Below the pieces are notes generated by a model. It was not told the origin of the DNA. It saw nothing but the letters and a program-made list of their open reading frames with translations, and searched no databases. A stretch of 64,000 nt of DNA, from NCBI RefSeq assembly GCF_006438825.1, contig NZ_RCZP01000009.1, positions 62,001 through 126,000 of the forward strand, given 5' to 3'. The stretch comes from Muricoccus nepalensis (lineage in GTDB: Bacteria; Pseudomonadota; Alphaproteobacteria; Acetobacterales; Acetobacteraceae). The first letter of the stretch is position 1; every line of letters begins with the position of its first letter. Shown in pieces: positions 8,747 through 17,264 of the stretch. The position numbers were made by a program, and so were the translations under genes.

Positions 8747-10147
8747 ATGTCTCGCCGGCTCCTCGCGATCGCGGCGGCGCTGCTGCTGGCCGGCTGCAAC
8801 GTCGGCCCGGCCTACCAGCGGCCGCCAGACGACGTGCCCGCCGCCTTCGCCGGGCGGGCCGGCACCGTCCCCGTCCTGCCGACCACGCCCTGGTGGCTCA
8901 CGCTGAACGACCCGGTCCTCAACGGCCTGGTCGAGCGGGCGCAGCGCGCGAATCCGGATCTCGGCCGGGCGCAGGCGGTGATCGCGGAGGCGCGCGCCGC
9001 CCTTGCCCAGGCGCAGGGCGGCGGGAGCCCGCAGCTCAACGCGGGGGCCTCGGCCAGCTACGGCCGCTCCTTCACCTCGCCCAACTACTACAGCCGCACC
9101 GCGGGCTTCAGCACCGCCGGCTTCGACGCCTCCTGGGAGATCGACCTCTGGGGCCGCACCCGCCGCACCGTGGAGGCCGCCGCCGCCAACGCGGAGCTCG
9201 CCGAGGCGGAGGCGGACGACGCCCGGCTCACCCTGCTCGGCGACGTCGCGCGCACCTATGTCGAGCTGCGCGGCACCCAGGCGGCCATCGAGACGAACAA
9301 CCTCACGATCGAGAACCAGCGCCGCTCGAACGAGCTGGCGGTCCGCCGTATGGCCGGCGGCGACGGCAGCCGGCTCGAGATCCTCCAGGGCAGCACGCTC
9401 CTTCAGCAGCAGGAGGCGCAGCGGCCGGTGCTGCGGGCGCGCGCGCAGATCCTTATCAACGCCCTCTCCACCCTCGGCGGCGAGGCGCCGGACGCGCTGA
9501 CCCCGCTGCTCTCCCCGCCCGGGCCGATCCCGCAGGGCCCGCTGCCTGACCCGAGCGTGCCGGCCGACCTCCTCCGCCGCCGGCCCGACGTGCGGGCCGC
9601 GGAGCGCCAACTCGCCGCCGGCGTCGCCCTCATCGGCGCCGCGATGGCCGAGCGCTACCCCAGCCTCAGCCTCTCCGGCACGCTCTCGGTCAGCGGCAGC
9701 TCGGCGGCGAACGTCATGGCCATGCCGGTCTTCGCCTTCTCGCCGAGCCTGCGCGTGCCGGTGCTGGACGGCGGCCAGCGCGAGGCCGCGGTCGACATCC
9801 GCCGCGCCCAGGCGGAGCAGGCCCGCCATGCCTACCGCACCGTGGTGCTGAAGGCGCTGCGCGAGGTGGAGGACGCGATGGCGCAGGTGGGGAGCCTGAC
9901 GCAGTACCGCGACCAGTTGAAGCAGACGGTCGTGACGGCGCAGAGGGTGGTCGACACCGCCCGCTCCCTCTACAGCGCGGGCGCCACCGACTTCCTGCAG
10001 GTGCTCGACGCGCAGCGCGCCCTGACCCAGACGCGGGACGCGCTCGCCCAGGCCGAGGCGGCGCGGACCATCCAGGTAGTCGCCCTCTTCAAGGCACTCG
10101 GCGGCGGCTGGCAGGCCGGCCCGGGCACCGCCCTCGCCGCCCGCTGA
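8747..10147 (+). CDS. NodT/OprM-family outer-membrane efflux lipoprotein
   Basis: 466 aa outer-membrane channel of the TolC superfamily. The ATG at 8747 begins a lipoprotein signal with lipobox LLLAGC (Cys17); the GTG 21 bases upstream is less likely. Two repeated OEP domains carry the usual long helices (RAQAVIAEARAALAQAQ; second repeat ending TQTRDALAQAEAARTIQ). NodT proteins usually work with RND pumps, but no RND pump or second adaptor is present. The nearest partner is the divergent HlyD/ABC pair, with which it could complete a tripartite exporter. Convergent with cynS, 12 bases apart. Confidence 0.92.
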   Translation: MSRRLLAIAAALLLAGCNVGPAYQRPPDDVPAAFAGRAGTVPVLPTTPWWLTLNDPVLNGLVERAQRANPDLGRAQAVIAEARAALAQAQGGGSPQLNAGASASYGRSFTSPNYYSRTAGFSTAGFDASWEIDLWGRTRRTVEAAAANAELAEAEADDARLTLLGDVARTYVELRGTQAAIETNNLTIENQRRSNELAVRRMAGGDGSRLEILQGSTLLQQQEAQRPVLRARAQILINALSTLGGEAPDALTPLLSPPGPIPQGPLPDPSVPADLLRRRPDVRAAERQLAAGVALIGAAMAERYPSLSLSGTLSVSGSSAANVMAMPVFAFSPSLRVPVLDGGQREAAVDIRRAQAEQARHAYRTVVLKALREVEDAMAQVGSLTQYRDQLKQTVVTAQRVVDTARSLYSAGATDFLQVLDAQRALTQTRDALAQAEAARTIQVVALFKALGGGWQAGPGTALAAR

Positions 10148-10159
10148 CGCCGCCCTGCC

Positions 10160-10606
10160 TCAGTACCGCTTGTAGGGCAGGAACTTGCCGGACATGGTGA
10201 TCCGCACCCGGTCGCCCTTCTGGTCGGGCTGGCGCTCCAGCGCCATGTCGTAGTCGATCGCGGACATGATCCCGTCGCCGAACTCCTCGTGGATCATCTC
10301 CTTCCAGGTCGTGCCGTAGACGAGGACCAGCTCGTAGAAGCGGTAGATCAGCGGGTCCGTCGGCGGCAGCGGCTGGGCGCCGCGATAGGGGATCTCGCAC
10401 AGCGTCGCCTGCTCCTCCTCGTCCAGGCCGAAGAGGTCCGCGATGCCCTGGGCGTGGTGCGGCTCGGCGCTCATCTGGCCCATGCAGAGGGCGCAGGTCC
10501 AGGTCGGGCTCATGCCGATCCGCGCCGCCACCTCCGTCCATTTCATCCCCTGCTTCCTCTTGATGCGAAGGATCTTCCGGCCGAGCTCGGTCTTGGCGTC
10601 GTTCAT
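10160..10606 (-). CDS. cynS: Cyanase (cyanate hydratase)
   Basis: 148 aa, the usual cyanase size. It converts cyanate plus bicarbonate to carbamate/CO2 and then ammonia, detoxifying cyanate and supplying nitrogen. The N-terminal helix-turn-helix-like domain (to about 85) is followed by the catalytic C-terminal domain. The three active-site residues are visible: Arg and Glu in IYRFYE, and Ser in MSAID. The ATG at 10606 has GGAGA six bases upstream and is preferred over the GTG at 10612. A sigma-54 element at 10718-10733 points at this gene, so it is probably induced under nitrogen limitation. Confidence 0.97.
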   Translation of the reverse strand: MNDAKTELGRKILRIKRKQGMKWTEVAARIGMSPTWTCALCMGQMSAEPHHAQGIADLFGLDEEEQATLCEIPYRGAQPLPPTDPLIYRFYELVLVYGTTWKEMIHEEFGDGIMSAIDYDMALERQPDQKGDRVRITMSGKFLPYKRY

Positions 10607-10717
10607 CGTCACTCTCCGTAATGGACGTGGCGGGCCGCGCTTTCCTCCAACCGGGCCGGCCGGGCGCAGGGGCGGTCACCGCGCGGGGATGGCTTCCGGC
10701 AGGGCTGGGGCGGGATC

Positions 10718-10733
10718 AGCAACCGCCATGCCA
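10718..10733 (-). promoter_or_regulatory. Sigma-54 (-24/-12) promoter for cynS
   Basis: On the minus strand the bases read TGGCATGGCGGTTGCT. This matches the RpoN consensus TGGCACG-N4-TTGCW at all positions except one, with exactly ten bases between the invariant GG and GC. Transcription would start near 10706, leaving a leader of about 100 bases before cynS. The same seven-base -24 block (TGGCATG) precedes urea carboxylase. Confidence 0.75.
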
Positions 10734-10761
10734 GGGCGGGCCTGCCGGCCGCGTCCGTCCC

Positions 10762-10786
10762 GGTGCCCGGGCGCGGGCCCGGCACC
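10762..10786. promoter_or_regulatory. GC-rich imperfect inverted repeat between cynS and the NIPSNAP gene
   Basis: GGTGCC and GGCACC form 6-bp arms around a GC-rich core in the 254-base divergent region. It lies about 30 bases upstream of the cynS sigma-54 element. The arm order is opposite to an NtrC site (GCACC...GGTGC), so I do not call it one. It could be a hairpin or a site for another regulator; low certainty. Confidence 0.3.
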
Positions 10787-10860
10787 CTGGACGCGCGGCC
10801 CCTGGTCGGGGAACGTGCGCGGGCCTGCTTCGGGCCTCTGCCCCACCCAAGGAGAACGCG

Positions 10861-11193
10861 ATGATCGTGGACCTGCGGATCTACACCTGCCAGCCCAACC
10901 GCATGGCCGAGTTCGTGAAGCTGTACGAGACCATGGCCTGGGAGATTCAGAAGAAGTACCTCGGCCGCTGCCTCGGCTGGTACACGACGGTGGAGGGACC
11001 GCTGAACCGCGTGGTCCATCTCTGGGCCTATGACAGCCAGGCGGACCGCGAGCAGCGCCGCGCCGCCATGGCCGCCGATCCCGGCTTCCAGGCCTATCTC
11101 GCCAAGGCCGGCGAGCTCGGCGTGCTGCAGGAGATGCAGAACCGGATCGTCGCGCCCACGGCCTTCTTCAAGGCCTATTCCGAGTCGAAGTAG
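10861..11193 (+). CDS. NIPSNAP-family protein (110 aa)
   Basis: A small alpha-beta barrel protein beginning MIVDLRIYTCQPNRMAEF and containing a WYTTVEGPLNRVVHLWAY core, typical of the NIPSNAP family. Members are small ferredoxin-like-fold proteins of unclear enzymatic role in bacteria, often near catabolic genes. AAGGAGAA sits seven bases before the ATG. The gene stands alone between cynS (divergent) and an SDR (convergent), and is followed by a strong hairpin at 11199-11225. No metal-binding or catalytic motif is obvious. Confidence 0.88.
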   Translation: MIVDLRIYTCQPNRMAEFVKLYETMAWEIQKKYLGRCLGWYTTVEGPLNRVVHLWAYDSQADREQRRAAMAADPGFQAYLAKAGELGVLQEMQNRIVAPTAFFKAYSESK

Positions 11194-11198
11194 AACGA

Positions 11199-11225
11199 GG
11201 GCCGGGGACGTCGCGTCCCCGGCCC
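11199..11225. terminator. Strong 12-bp stem-loop between convergent genes
   Basis: GGGCCGGGGACG, loop TCG, then CGTCCCCGGCCC: a perfect 12-bp stem just after the NIPSNAP stop and before the end of the convergent SDR. There is no U-run on either side, so it is either a bidirectional barrier or a Rho-assisted terminator. Confidence 0.6.
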
Positions 11226-11273
11226 CCTGGCCCTCAAGGCTTTACGGAGCCGGGCGTGGCGGCCCGGCGGCGA

Positions 11274-12836
11274 TCAGCCCCGCAGCGCGTTGGCGAGGCG
11301 GTCGAGCAGGCTCTCGCCCCGCCGGGCCGCGAGGCGCCGCTGCCGCTCCGCCTCGTGGCGCGCCCGCCCGAACAGGCTCCAGCCCGTGTCGCGCGCGTCC
11401 TCGTAGACGTCCTCGCCCCGGTCGCGGGCCCGGCCGAAGAGGCTCCAGCCGGTGTCCCGCGCGTCCTCCGCCGCGTCGCGGCCGCGCTTGAAGAGGCCCC
11501 GGCCCCGGTCGCGCGCGTCGTCGTAGAGGTCCTCGCCCCCGCCGCGCGCCGACTTGTAGAGCGCGCGCCCGCGGCTCCGCGCCTCGTCGTAGAGGTCCGC
11601 GCCGCGCTCGCGCACGTCGTCATAGGCGGAGGAAGCGTAGCGGCTGGCGCGGTCGGCGAAGCGGCTCCCCTCCTTGCGCGCCGTCCGGAGATAGGGCCGC
11701 GCCTCCTTGCCGGCGTAGCCGATGGCGCGGCCGGCGATCCGCTGCGCCTCGTTGCCGAGGCTGCCGATGCCGCGGCGGGCGCGGTCCGCGAAGCGCTGGG
11801 GCAGGGGCTTGGACCGGCGCAGCGTGTACATGCCGAAGGCGGCACCCGCGAGGAGGGCGGCGGCGCCCACCATGATCCCGGCCGGGCCGAGCGGGTTCAT
11901 CTGCGCCTCCAGCAGGAAGGAGGTGCGCCGCGGGGGCGGGCCGGAGAGGGAGGAGGTCTCCGCCAGGTCCTCGCGCGCGTCGTAGAGGTTGTCCCGGCGC
12001 TCGGAGCGGCCGGGCTGGCTGCTCGATTGGGAGGGCTTCGCGATCTTGCTCATCACCAGGTCCGTCAACTTGGGCGCGAGGCGCCCTATCAGCGAAACGG
12101 CGAGCCCGCCGGCGCCGACCACCAGGTCGCGCGAGGGGTTCTCGCAGGCGTAGAGGATGGCGCGCGCCACCACGCGCGGGTGGTAGCTCGGCGGCGGGTT
12201 GCGCGTGCCCGTCGTGCCCATCAGGTTGCGGGCGTGCTCCATGTAGGGCGTGTCGATCGGGCCCGGCTTGATGAGCGTGACGCTGATTGGATAACCCTCG
12301 GCCAGGAATTCTGTCCGGAAGGCCTCGGTCACGCCCTTGATGGCGAACTTCGAGGCCGAGTAGGGCCCCTGCAGCGCCATGGAACGGTCGGACAGCACGC
12401 TGCCCGTGTTGACGATGGCGCCACCCTTGCCCTTGAGGTGCCGCGCGGCGACGAGGGTGCCGTGGACGATGCCCCAGTAGTTCACGTCGAACAGGCGGCG
12501 CTGGTCCTCCAGCGGCACGTCCTCGAGCGAGCCAAAGATGGCGACGCCGGCGTTGTTGCACCAGGAATCGAAGCCGCCGAAGGCGCTGATCGCGGCGGCG
12601 CTCACCGCCTCCACCTGGGCCATGTCGGCGACGTCGGCCACGACGGGCTCGGCGCGGCCCCCCTTGGCGCGGATCTCGGCGGCCAGGGCGTTCAGCGCGT
12701 CCTCGTTCCGGGCCACGACGACCACCGCCGCCCCCTGGCTCGCGGCCATCCGGGCGGTGGAGAGGCCGATGCCGGAGGTGGCGCCGGTGATGACGATCAC
12801 CTGCTCCGATAGGGGCTTCAGCTTGGGTGCGGGCAT
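11274..12836 (-). CDS. SDR-family oxidoreductase fused to a membrane segment and 11-residue repeat tail
   Basis: 520 aa. Residues 1 to about 265 are a classical short-chain dehydrogenase: TGATSGIG cofactor loop, NNAG, Ser in TGSVLSD and YSASK. Plain SDRs end at 250-350 aa. Here, after a linker, there is a hydrophobic stretch (GIMVGAAALLAGAAFGMYTL) and a tail of about 160 residues. The tail includes tandem 11-mers of the form [DE]-x-A-R-x-x-G-x-x-L-[YF], such as DEARSRGRALY, DDARDRGRGLF and EDARDTGWSLF (twice). The repeats lie at about 11370-11621. Such repeats normally make amphipathic helices that lie on membranes. Substrate unknown. Start: ATG in MPAPKLK, upstream GAGGA. Confidence 0.88.
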   Translation of the reverse strand: MPAPKLKPLSEQVIVITGATSGIGLSTARMAASQGAAVVVVARNEDALNALAAEIRAKGGRAEPVVADVADMAQVEAVSAAAISAFGGFDSWCNNAGVAIFGSLEDVPLEDQRRLFDVNYWGIVHGTLVAARHLKGKGGAIVNTGSVLSDRSMALQGPYSASKFAIKGVTEAFRTEFLAEGYPISVTLIKPGPIDTPYMEHARNLMGTTGTRNPPPSYHPRVVARAILYACENPSRDLVVGAGGLAVSLIGRLAPKLTDLVMSKIAKPSQSSSQPGRSERRDNLYDAREDLAETSSLSGPPPRRTSFLLEAQMNPLGPAGIMVGAAALLAGAAFGMYTLRRSKPLPQRFADRARRGIGSLGNEAQRIAGRAIGYAGKEARPYLRTARKEGSRFADRASRYASSAYDDVRERGADLYDEARSRGRALYKSARGGGEDLYDDARDRGRGLFKRGRDAAEDARDTGWSLFGRARDRGEDVYEDARDTGWSLFGRARHEAERQRRLAARRGESLLDRLANALRG

Positions 12837-12856
12837 GGAAAGGTCCTCGGCATTGC

Positions 12857-12879
12857 GGGGTCTCAACGACGGAGACCCC
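12857..12879. promoter_or_regulatory. 8-bp stem-loop in the SDR 5' region
   Basis: GGGGTCTC and GAGACCCC separated by seven bases form a perfect hairpin in the 166-base gap between the dioxygenase stop (13003) and the SDR start (12836). On the minus strand no U-run follows, so it is not a canonical terminator. It may end dioxygenase transcription weakly or shape the SDR leader. Confidence 0.35.
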
Positions 12880-13002
12880 CCATGGTTTTTCGAGATCCTT
12901 CCCACCCCGCCCCTCGCGGCAGCCGCCGCCCGCGGCACGGCGCCCCGCCGCTGGGGCGCGGAAAAGGGGCGCCCGGACGCGGGCGGCCCCCGTCGGGCCG
13001 CG

Positions 13003-13998
13003 CTACCGCGCGAAGTTGGCGGCGATGCGCTGCTGCAGGTAGTCGTGCGCGGTGATCGGCTCGAACCGGCCGCTCGCGCTGCGGATCACCGCGTCCTTGT
13101 TCGCCTGGCAGAAGAAGGGCAGGGAGTAGCGCGGGCCGAGATACTCGTCCGCCCGCGGCATCCGCACCCGGTGGAGGGTGGACTGCAGCCGGTCGTCGCT
13201 CCAGCGCATCAGCATGTCGCCGATGTTGCAGGTGATGACGCCGGGCAGGGGCGGCACGTCGGTCCAGGCCAGCTCGCCCGAGACTTCCTTCCCGGGACAG
13301 AGTTGCAGCCCGCCCTGGCCCGTGCGCTGGTGCAGCAGCGTCAGGCAGTCGTAGTCCGTGTGCGCGCCGGCCCGCCAGCCCTGGAAGTCCTCGGGCCGGG
13401 CCCCCTCCATAGCCATGTAGTGGATGAGGCGCAGCGTGCACTGGTACTCCGGCGAGGTCGGGTCGTGCGCCTCGGTGAAGAAGTCCGGCGCGAAGCCGAG
13501 CTTGAGGGCGAAGCAGGACAGCACCTTCATGCCCAGTGCCCAGTTGGCGCGCTCGAAGGCCAGCATGGTCGCCTTGAAGCCCGGCAGCTCGTCGCCCGAG
13601 GGCCAGAGGCCCCGCATGCGGGGCACGGTGATCTGGAAGGATTCCTTGTTGTCCGGCGTGCCCGTGGAGGGCCGGACCTGCTCCTTGTACTCCCAGCCCG
13701 TGTTCGTGCCCTTGAGCATGGGCAGCTTCGCCTTGCTCTCCATCGGCAGGTCGAAGAAGCGCGCGCAGAGGTCGAAGGCCTCGTCGATCTGCGCCTGGGT
13801 GATGCCGTGGTTCACGAGCTGGAAGAAGCCGGTGTCGATCGAGGCCTCCCAGAGCTGGTCGGCGATCTCCGCCCGGCGGGCGTGGAAGTCGCTCATGTCG
13901 ATTCGGGGGACCGCGCGCTCCTTCGTGGTGCCGAGGCCCCCGAAGGTGGTCTCCCGGTTCAGCTCCTCCAGGCCGTAGCCGCGCTCGGTGCTGCTCAT
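13003..13998 (-). CDS. Isopenicillin-N-synthase-family Fe(II)/2-oxoglutarate-dependent dioxygenase
   Basis: 331 aa. It has an N-terminal DIOX_N domain (DTGFFQLVNHGI, about 55-66) and a C-terminal double-stranded beta-helix. The iron-binding HxD is in AGAHTDYDCLTLL and the distal His in STLHRVRMP, and the RYSLPFF motif carries the Arg-x-Ser that binds the cosubstrate carboxylate. The family oxidises or hydroxylates many small molecules; the substrate here is not deducible. GGAGAG lies seven bases before the ATG. It is divergent from the racemase-family gene across a 476-base gap and precedes the SDR on the same strand. Confidence 0.9.
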   Translation of the reverse strand: MSSTERGYGLEELNRETTFGGLGTTKERAVPRIDMSDFHARRAEIADQLWEASIDTGFFQLVNHGITQAQIDEAFDLCARFFDLPMESKAKLPMLKGTNTGWEYKEQVRPSTGTPDNKESFQITVPRMRGLWPSGDELPGFKATMLAFERANWALGMKVLSCFALKLGFAPDFFTEAHDPTSPEYQCTLRLIHYMAMEGARPEDFQGWRAGAHTDYDCLTLLHQRTGQGGLQLCPGKEVSGELAWTDVPPLPGVITCNIGDMLMRWSDDRLQSTLHRVRMPRADEYLGPRYSLPFFCQANKDAVIRSASGRFEPITAHDYLQQRIAANFAR

Positions 13999-14474
13999 CG
14001 CGTTACTCTCCTCGATCGGGGGAGGCCGGGGCCGGCCTCCGGGGGAAGGAGCAATGTCCGGCGCAAAGGGGGCGCTCGACGGCTTCTACTCCGGGTCGCC
14101 GCCCGCCGGCGGGGATCGCCGGCGGCACGGAAGGGGGGCGCCCCGCCCGAGCGCGAACGCGGGGCCGGGGGTGCGGCGCCAAGCCTGGCAAGAAGGGGGC
14201 CGCGCGACGGCGTGGCCGCGAGGGCGGGCCGGGTGGCGCGGAATGGGGGTGGCGAGTCATGCGGGGCCTCGGCTGGATCGTGCCGGAGCAATGCCCGGGG
14301 CGCTCTGCCCTGACCGCTTCTACTCGCGCCCCAAGGTTAGGCCGGGCGCGCGGCGCCCCGCAAGCGCCCTCTCAACCCCTGGCCCTTGCCAGGGCAGCGC
14401 GGCTTGTCCATCCACGCGCCGGGCGACGCGCCGCCCGCCGGACCTCCCTACACCGCAGACCGAGAGAACGCGCC
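13999..14474. other. 476-base intergenic region between divergent genes
   Basis: I see no convincing gene here; the frames that stay open are Arg/Gly/Pro-rich shadows. It contains an inverted repeat GGAGGCCGG/CCGGCCTCC with a 2-base spacer (14021-14040) close to the dioxygenase start. A 9-base direct repeat CTTCTACTC also occurs twice (near 14084 and 14309). It presumably holds the promoters of both divergent genes, but no sigma-70 or sigma-54 element is clear. Confidence 0.5.
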
Positions 14475-15161
14475 ATGACCCCGCCGGCCCCGCGCAAGCG
14501 CGTGATGCTCGTCCACGCCCTCCGGGAGTCCCTCGCCCCCATCCACGCCGCCTTCGCCGCGGCCTGGCCGGAGGCGGAGACGCACGACCTTCTCGACAGC
14601 TCCCTCTCGGCCGACCACGCCGCCTCGGCCGGGCGGCTGGACCGCAAGATGACTGAGCGCTTCCGCGCCCTCGGCCGCTACGCCGCCGCGACCGGGCCGG
14701 AGGGGCGGGGGAGCGACGCCATCCTCTTCACCTGCTCCGCCTTCGGCCCGGCGATCGAGGCGGTGCGGCGCGACCAGGCCGTCCCCGTCCTCAAGCCCAA
14801 CGAGGCCGCCTTCGCCGAGGCCCTGCGCCACGGCCCCCGCATCGGCCTTCTCTGCACCTTCGCCCCCACCCGCGCGCCCGCGGTCGCGGAGCTGGAGGCC
14901 ATGGCCGCGGCGCGGGGCATCACGCCCGTGATCGAGGCGCGGGTGGTGGAGGGCGCGCTCGCCGCCCTGCAGGCCGGGCGCGGGGAGGAGCACGACGCCC
15001 TCTCCGCCGCCGCGGCCGCCGGCCTGCCGCCGGTGGACGCCGTCGTCATCGCGCAGTTCTCCATGGCGCGCGCCGCGCCGGCGGTGCGGGTGCGGCTGGG
15101 GGTGCCGGTGCTGACCACGCCGGACAGCGCGGTCGCGGCGCTGCGGGCGATCCTCGGCTAG
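14475..15161 (+). CDS. Aspartate/glutamate racemase-family protein
   Basis: 228 aa. It has the two pseudo-symmetric Rossmann-like halves of the Asp/Glu racemase superfamily. The first catalytic Cys is in FTCSAFGPAIEAV, and the N-terminal RVMLVHALRESLAPIHAAF strand-helix is typical of the arylmalonate decarboxylase/maleate isomerase-like branch. The second-half position reads VVIAQFSMARAAP, with no Cys where racemases carry their second one. It may therefore act as a decarboxylase or isomerase; this is inference. Start: ATG following AGAGAACGCGCC. It converges with the SDR at 15175, 13 bases away. Confidence 0.8.
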   Translation: MTPPAPRKRVMLVHALRESLAPIHAAFAAAWPEAETHDLLDSSLSADHAASAGRLDRKMTERFRALGRYAAATGPEGRGSDAILFTCSAFGPAIEAVRRDQAVPVLKPNEAAFAEALRHGPRIGLLCTFAPTRAPAVAELEAMAAARGITPVIEARVVEGALAALQAGRGEEHDALSAAAAAGLPPVDAVVIAQFSMARAAPAVRVRLGVPVLTTPDSAVAALRAILG

Positions 15162-15174
15162 CGCCGCGCCCCGC

Positions 15175-15936
15175 TCAATCCGCCGTCCATCCCCCGTCGA
15201 TCACGACGGAGCTTCCGGTCATCAGCGCCGCCCCGTCCCCCGCGAGGAAGAGGATGGCGCCCATGAGGTCCTCCACCTGCCCGAGCCGCCCGAGCTTGAT
15301 CTTGGAGAGCACGGCGGCGCGGAAGGCCGCGTCCTCGAAATAGGGGCGCGTCAGCGGCGTCTCGATGTAGGTGGGGCAGATCGTGTTCACGCGGATGCGG
15401 TGCGGGGCGAGGTCGATCCCCATCGCCTTCGTCATCCCCTCCATCGCGAACTTCGACGCGCAGTAGACCGTGCGGTTGGCCCCGCCCACATGCCCCATCT
15501 GCGAGGAGACGTTGATGATGGAGCCGCCCCGCCCCGCCGCGATCAGCCCGCGCGCCACGGCCTGCGCCGCGAAATAGGCGGCGCGCACGTTGAGGTTCAT
15601 GATCGCGTCGAAGTCCTCGACCGGCACCTCGGGGAAGGGCTTCGGGCGGTTCGTCCCGGCGTTGTTCACGAGGATGTCGAAGGGTCCCGCCGCCTCGATC
15701 GCCGCCATGGTCGCGGGCATGTCGAGGACGTCGAGCGCCATCGCCGCCGCCGCGCCGCCGCCCTGCCGGATCTCCGCCGCCGCCGCCTCCACCTCGTGCC
15801 CGCTGCGGGCCGCGAGGGTGACGTGCGCCCCCGCGCCCGCCAGCGCCGCCGCGGCGGCCAAGCCGATGCCGCGCCCCGCCCCCGTCACCAGCGCGCGCCG
15901 CCCGTCGAGCCGGAACGACGGGGTGACCGGCAGCAT
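15175..15936 (-). CDS. SDR-family NAD(P)-dependent alcohol dehydrogenase
   Basis: 253 aa classical SDR: cofactor loop TGAGRGIG, NNAG, catalytic Ser in INVSSQMG and Tyr-Lys in YCASK; the C-terminus ends SVVIDGGWTAD as in FabG/gluconate dehydrogenase types. Its ATG overlaps the stop of the upstream HisD-family gene (TGATG), so the two are translationally coupled. In sulfopropanediol (DHPS) catabolism a HisD-family enzyme (HpsN) and an SDR (HpsO) work together. The pair here could do the same or handle another vicinal diol. Substrate not proven. Confidence 0.88.
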   Translation of the reverse strand: MLPVTPSFRLDGRRALVTGAGRGIGLAAAAALAGAGAHVTLAARSGHEVEAAAAEIRQGGGAAAAMALDVLDMPATMAAIEAAGPFDILVNNAGTNRPKPFPEVPVEDFDAIMNLNVRAAYFAAQAVARGLIAAGRGGSIINVSSQMGHVGGANRTVYCASKFAMEGMTKAMGIDLAPHRIRVNTICPTYIETPLTRPYFEDAAFRAAVLSKIKLGRLGQVEDLMGAILFLAGDGAALMTGSSVVIDGGWTAD

Positions 15937-17264
15937 CACTCCGCCGCCTGCCCGTAGGGGATGTTGCGCCCACCGTAGCGCCGCACCCGCAGGTTCGCCT
16001 GCTCCGCGTGGCCGACGAAGCCCTCGAGCATGCAGAGCCGCGAGCAATACTCCCCGATCATCGCGGAAGCCTCGTCCGTCAGCACCCGCTGGTAGGTGCA
16101 GGTCTTGAGGAACTTGCCGACCCAGAGGCCGCCCGTGTAGCGCGCGGACTTCTTCGTCGGCAGCGTGTGGTTCGTGCCGATCACCTTGTCGCCGAAGGAG
16201 ACGTTCGTGCGCGGCCCGAGGAACAGCGCGCCGTAGTTCGTCATGCGGTCGAGGAAGAAGTCAGGATCGCGCGTCATGACCTGCACGTGTTCCGAGGCGA
16301 TGTCGTCCGCGACCCGCACCATCTCCTCGTCGTCCGCGCAGACGATCACCGCGCCGTAGTCCTCCCAGGCCTTGCGCGCGATCGCCGCGGTCGGAAGGAT
16401 GGCGAGCAGACGCTCCACCTCCGCCATCGTCGCGCGCGCCAGCCGCTCGGAGGTCGTCAGCAGGATGGCCGGGGAGTTCGGCCCGTGCTCCGCCTGGCCA
16501 AGCAGGTCGGTCGCGCACATCTCGGCGTCCACCGTCTCGTCGGCGATCACCAGCGTCTCGGTCGGCCCGGCGAAGAGATCGATGCCGACGCGCCCGTAGA
16601 GCTGCCGCTTGGCCTCCGCGACATAGGCGTTGCCGGGGCCGACGAGCATGTCGACGGCGGCGATGCTCTCCGTGCCCAGCGCCATGGCGCCGACGGCCTG
16701 GATGCCGCCGAGGCAGAGGATCTCGTCCGCGCCCGCGAGATGCTGCGCCGCAACAATGGCCGGCGCCGGGCGGCCCTGGTAGGGCGGCGCGCAGGTGACG
16801 ATCCGCCCCACACCGGCCACCTTCGCCGTGATCACCGACATGTGGGCGGAGGCGAGCAGGGGGTACTTCCCGCCTGGGACGTAGCAGCCGACCGAGTTCA
16901 CCGGGATGTTACGGTGACCCAGGACCACCCCCGGCAGCGTCTCGACCTCGATGTCCCGGATCGCCGCGCGCTGGTGCTGCGCGAAGTTCCGCACCTGCTC
17001 CTGCGCGAAGCGGATGTCGTCGAGATCGCGCGCCGTGAGCTGCGCGAGGCAGTCCTGGATCTCCCGGTCGGTAAGGCGGTAATCCGCCCGGTCCCACCCG
17101 TCGAAGCGCGCGGAATACTCGCGAACGGCGGCGTCGCCGCGGCTTCCGATGTCTGCGAGGATGCCCTCGACGGTCGCGCGGACGCGGGCGTCGTCCTCCG
17201 CGATCGCCCCGGGGTCACGCCCCTCCTTGAGATGCCGTGCCATCGCTCCCATCGCCTTTTTCAT
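15936..17264 (-). CDS. HisD-family zinc-dependent dehydrogenase, HpsN-like
   Basis: 442 aa histidinol-dehydrogenase-fold enzyme. The zinc ligands map to Gln257 and His260 (GQAEHG), Asp359 (FGDK) and His419 (GHAEQ); the catalytic pair is Glu325-His326 (SEHVQ). The metal site and oxidation of an alcohol through aldehyde to acid are thus likely kept. The C-terminal text [20 protein letters not shown], with an aromatic-rich C-terminus, resembles HpsN (R-DHPS dehydrogenase) more than biosynthetic HisD, and no his genes are nearby. It is coupled to an SDR. No transporter accompanies the pair here. A catabolic diol dehydrogenase is the best reading; true HisD is less likely. Confidence 0.82.
   Translation of the reverse strand: MKKAMGAMARHLKEGRDPGAIAEDDARVRATVEGILADIGSRGDAAVREYSARFDGWDRADYRLTDREIQDCLAQLTARDLDDIRFAQEQVRNFAQHQRAAIRDIEVETLPGVVLGHRNIPVNSVGCYVPGGKYPLLASAHMSVITAKVAGVGRIVTCAPPYQGRPAPAIVAAQHLAGADEILCLGGIQAVGAMALGTESIAAVDMLVGPGNAYVAEAKRQLYGRVGIDLFAGPTETLVIADETVDAEMCATDLLGQAEHGPNSPAILLTTSERLARATMAEVERLLAILPTAAIARKAWEDYGAVIVCADDEEMVRVADDIASEHVQVMTRDPDFFLDRMTNYGALFLGPRTNVSFGDKVIGTNHTLPTKKSARYTGGLWVGKFLKTCTYQRVLTDEASAMIGEYCSRLCMLEGFVGHAEQANLRVRRYGGRNIPYGQAAE

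Noticed and set aside
13999-14474. Possible small gene in the 476-base gap
   Set aside because: The open frames overlap the neighbours, have no ribosome-binding site and give low-complexity Arg/Gly/Pro protein.
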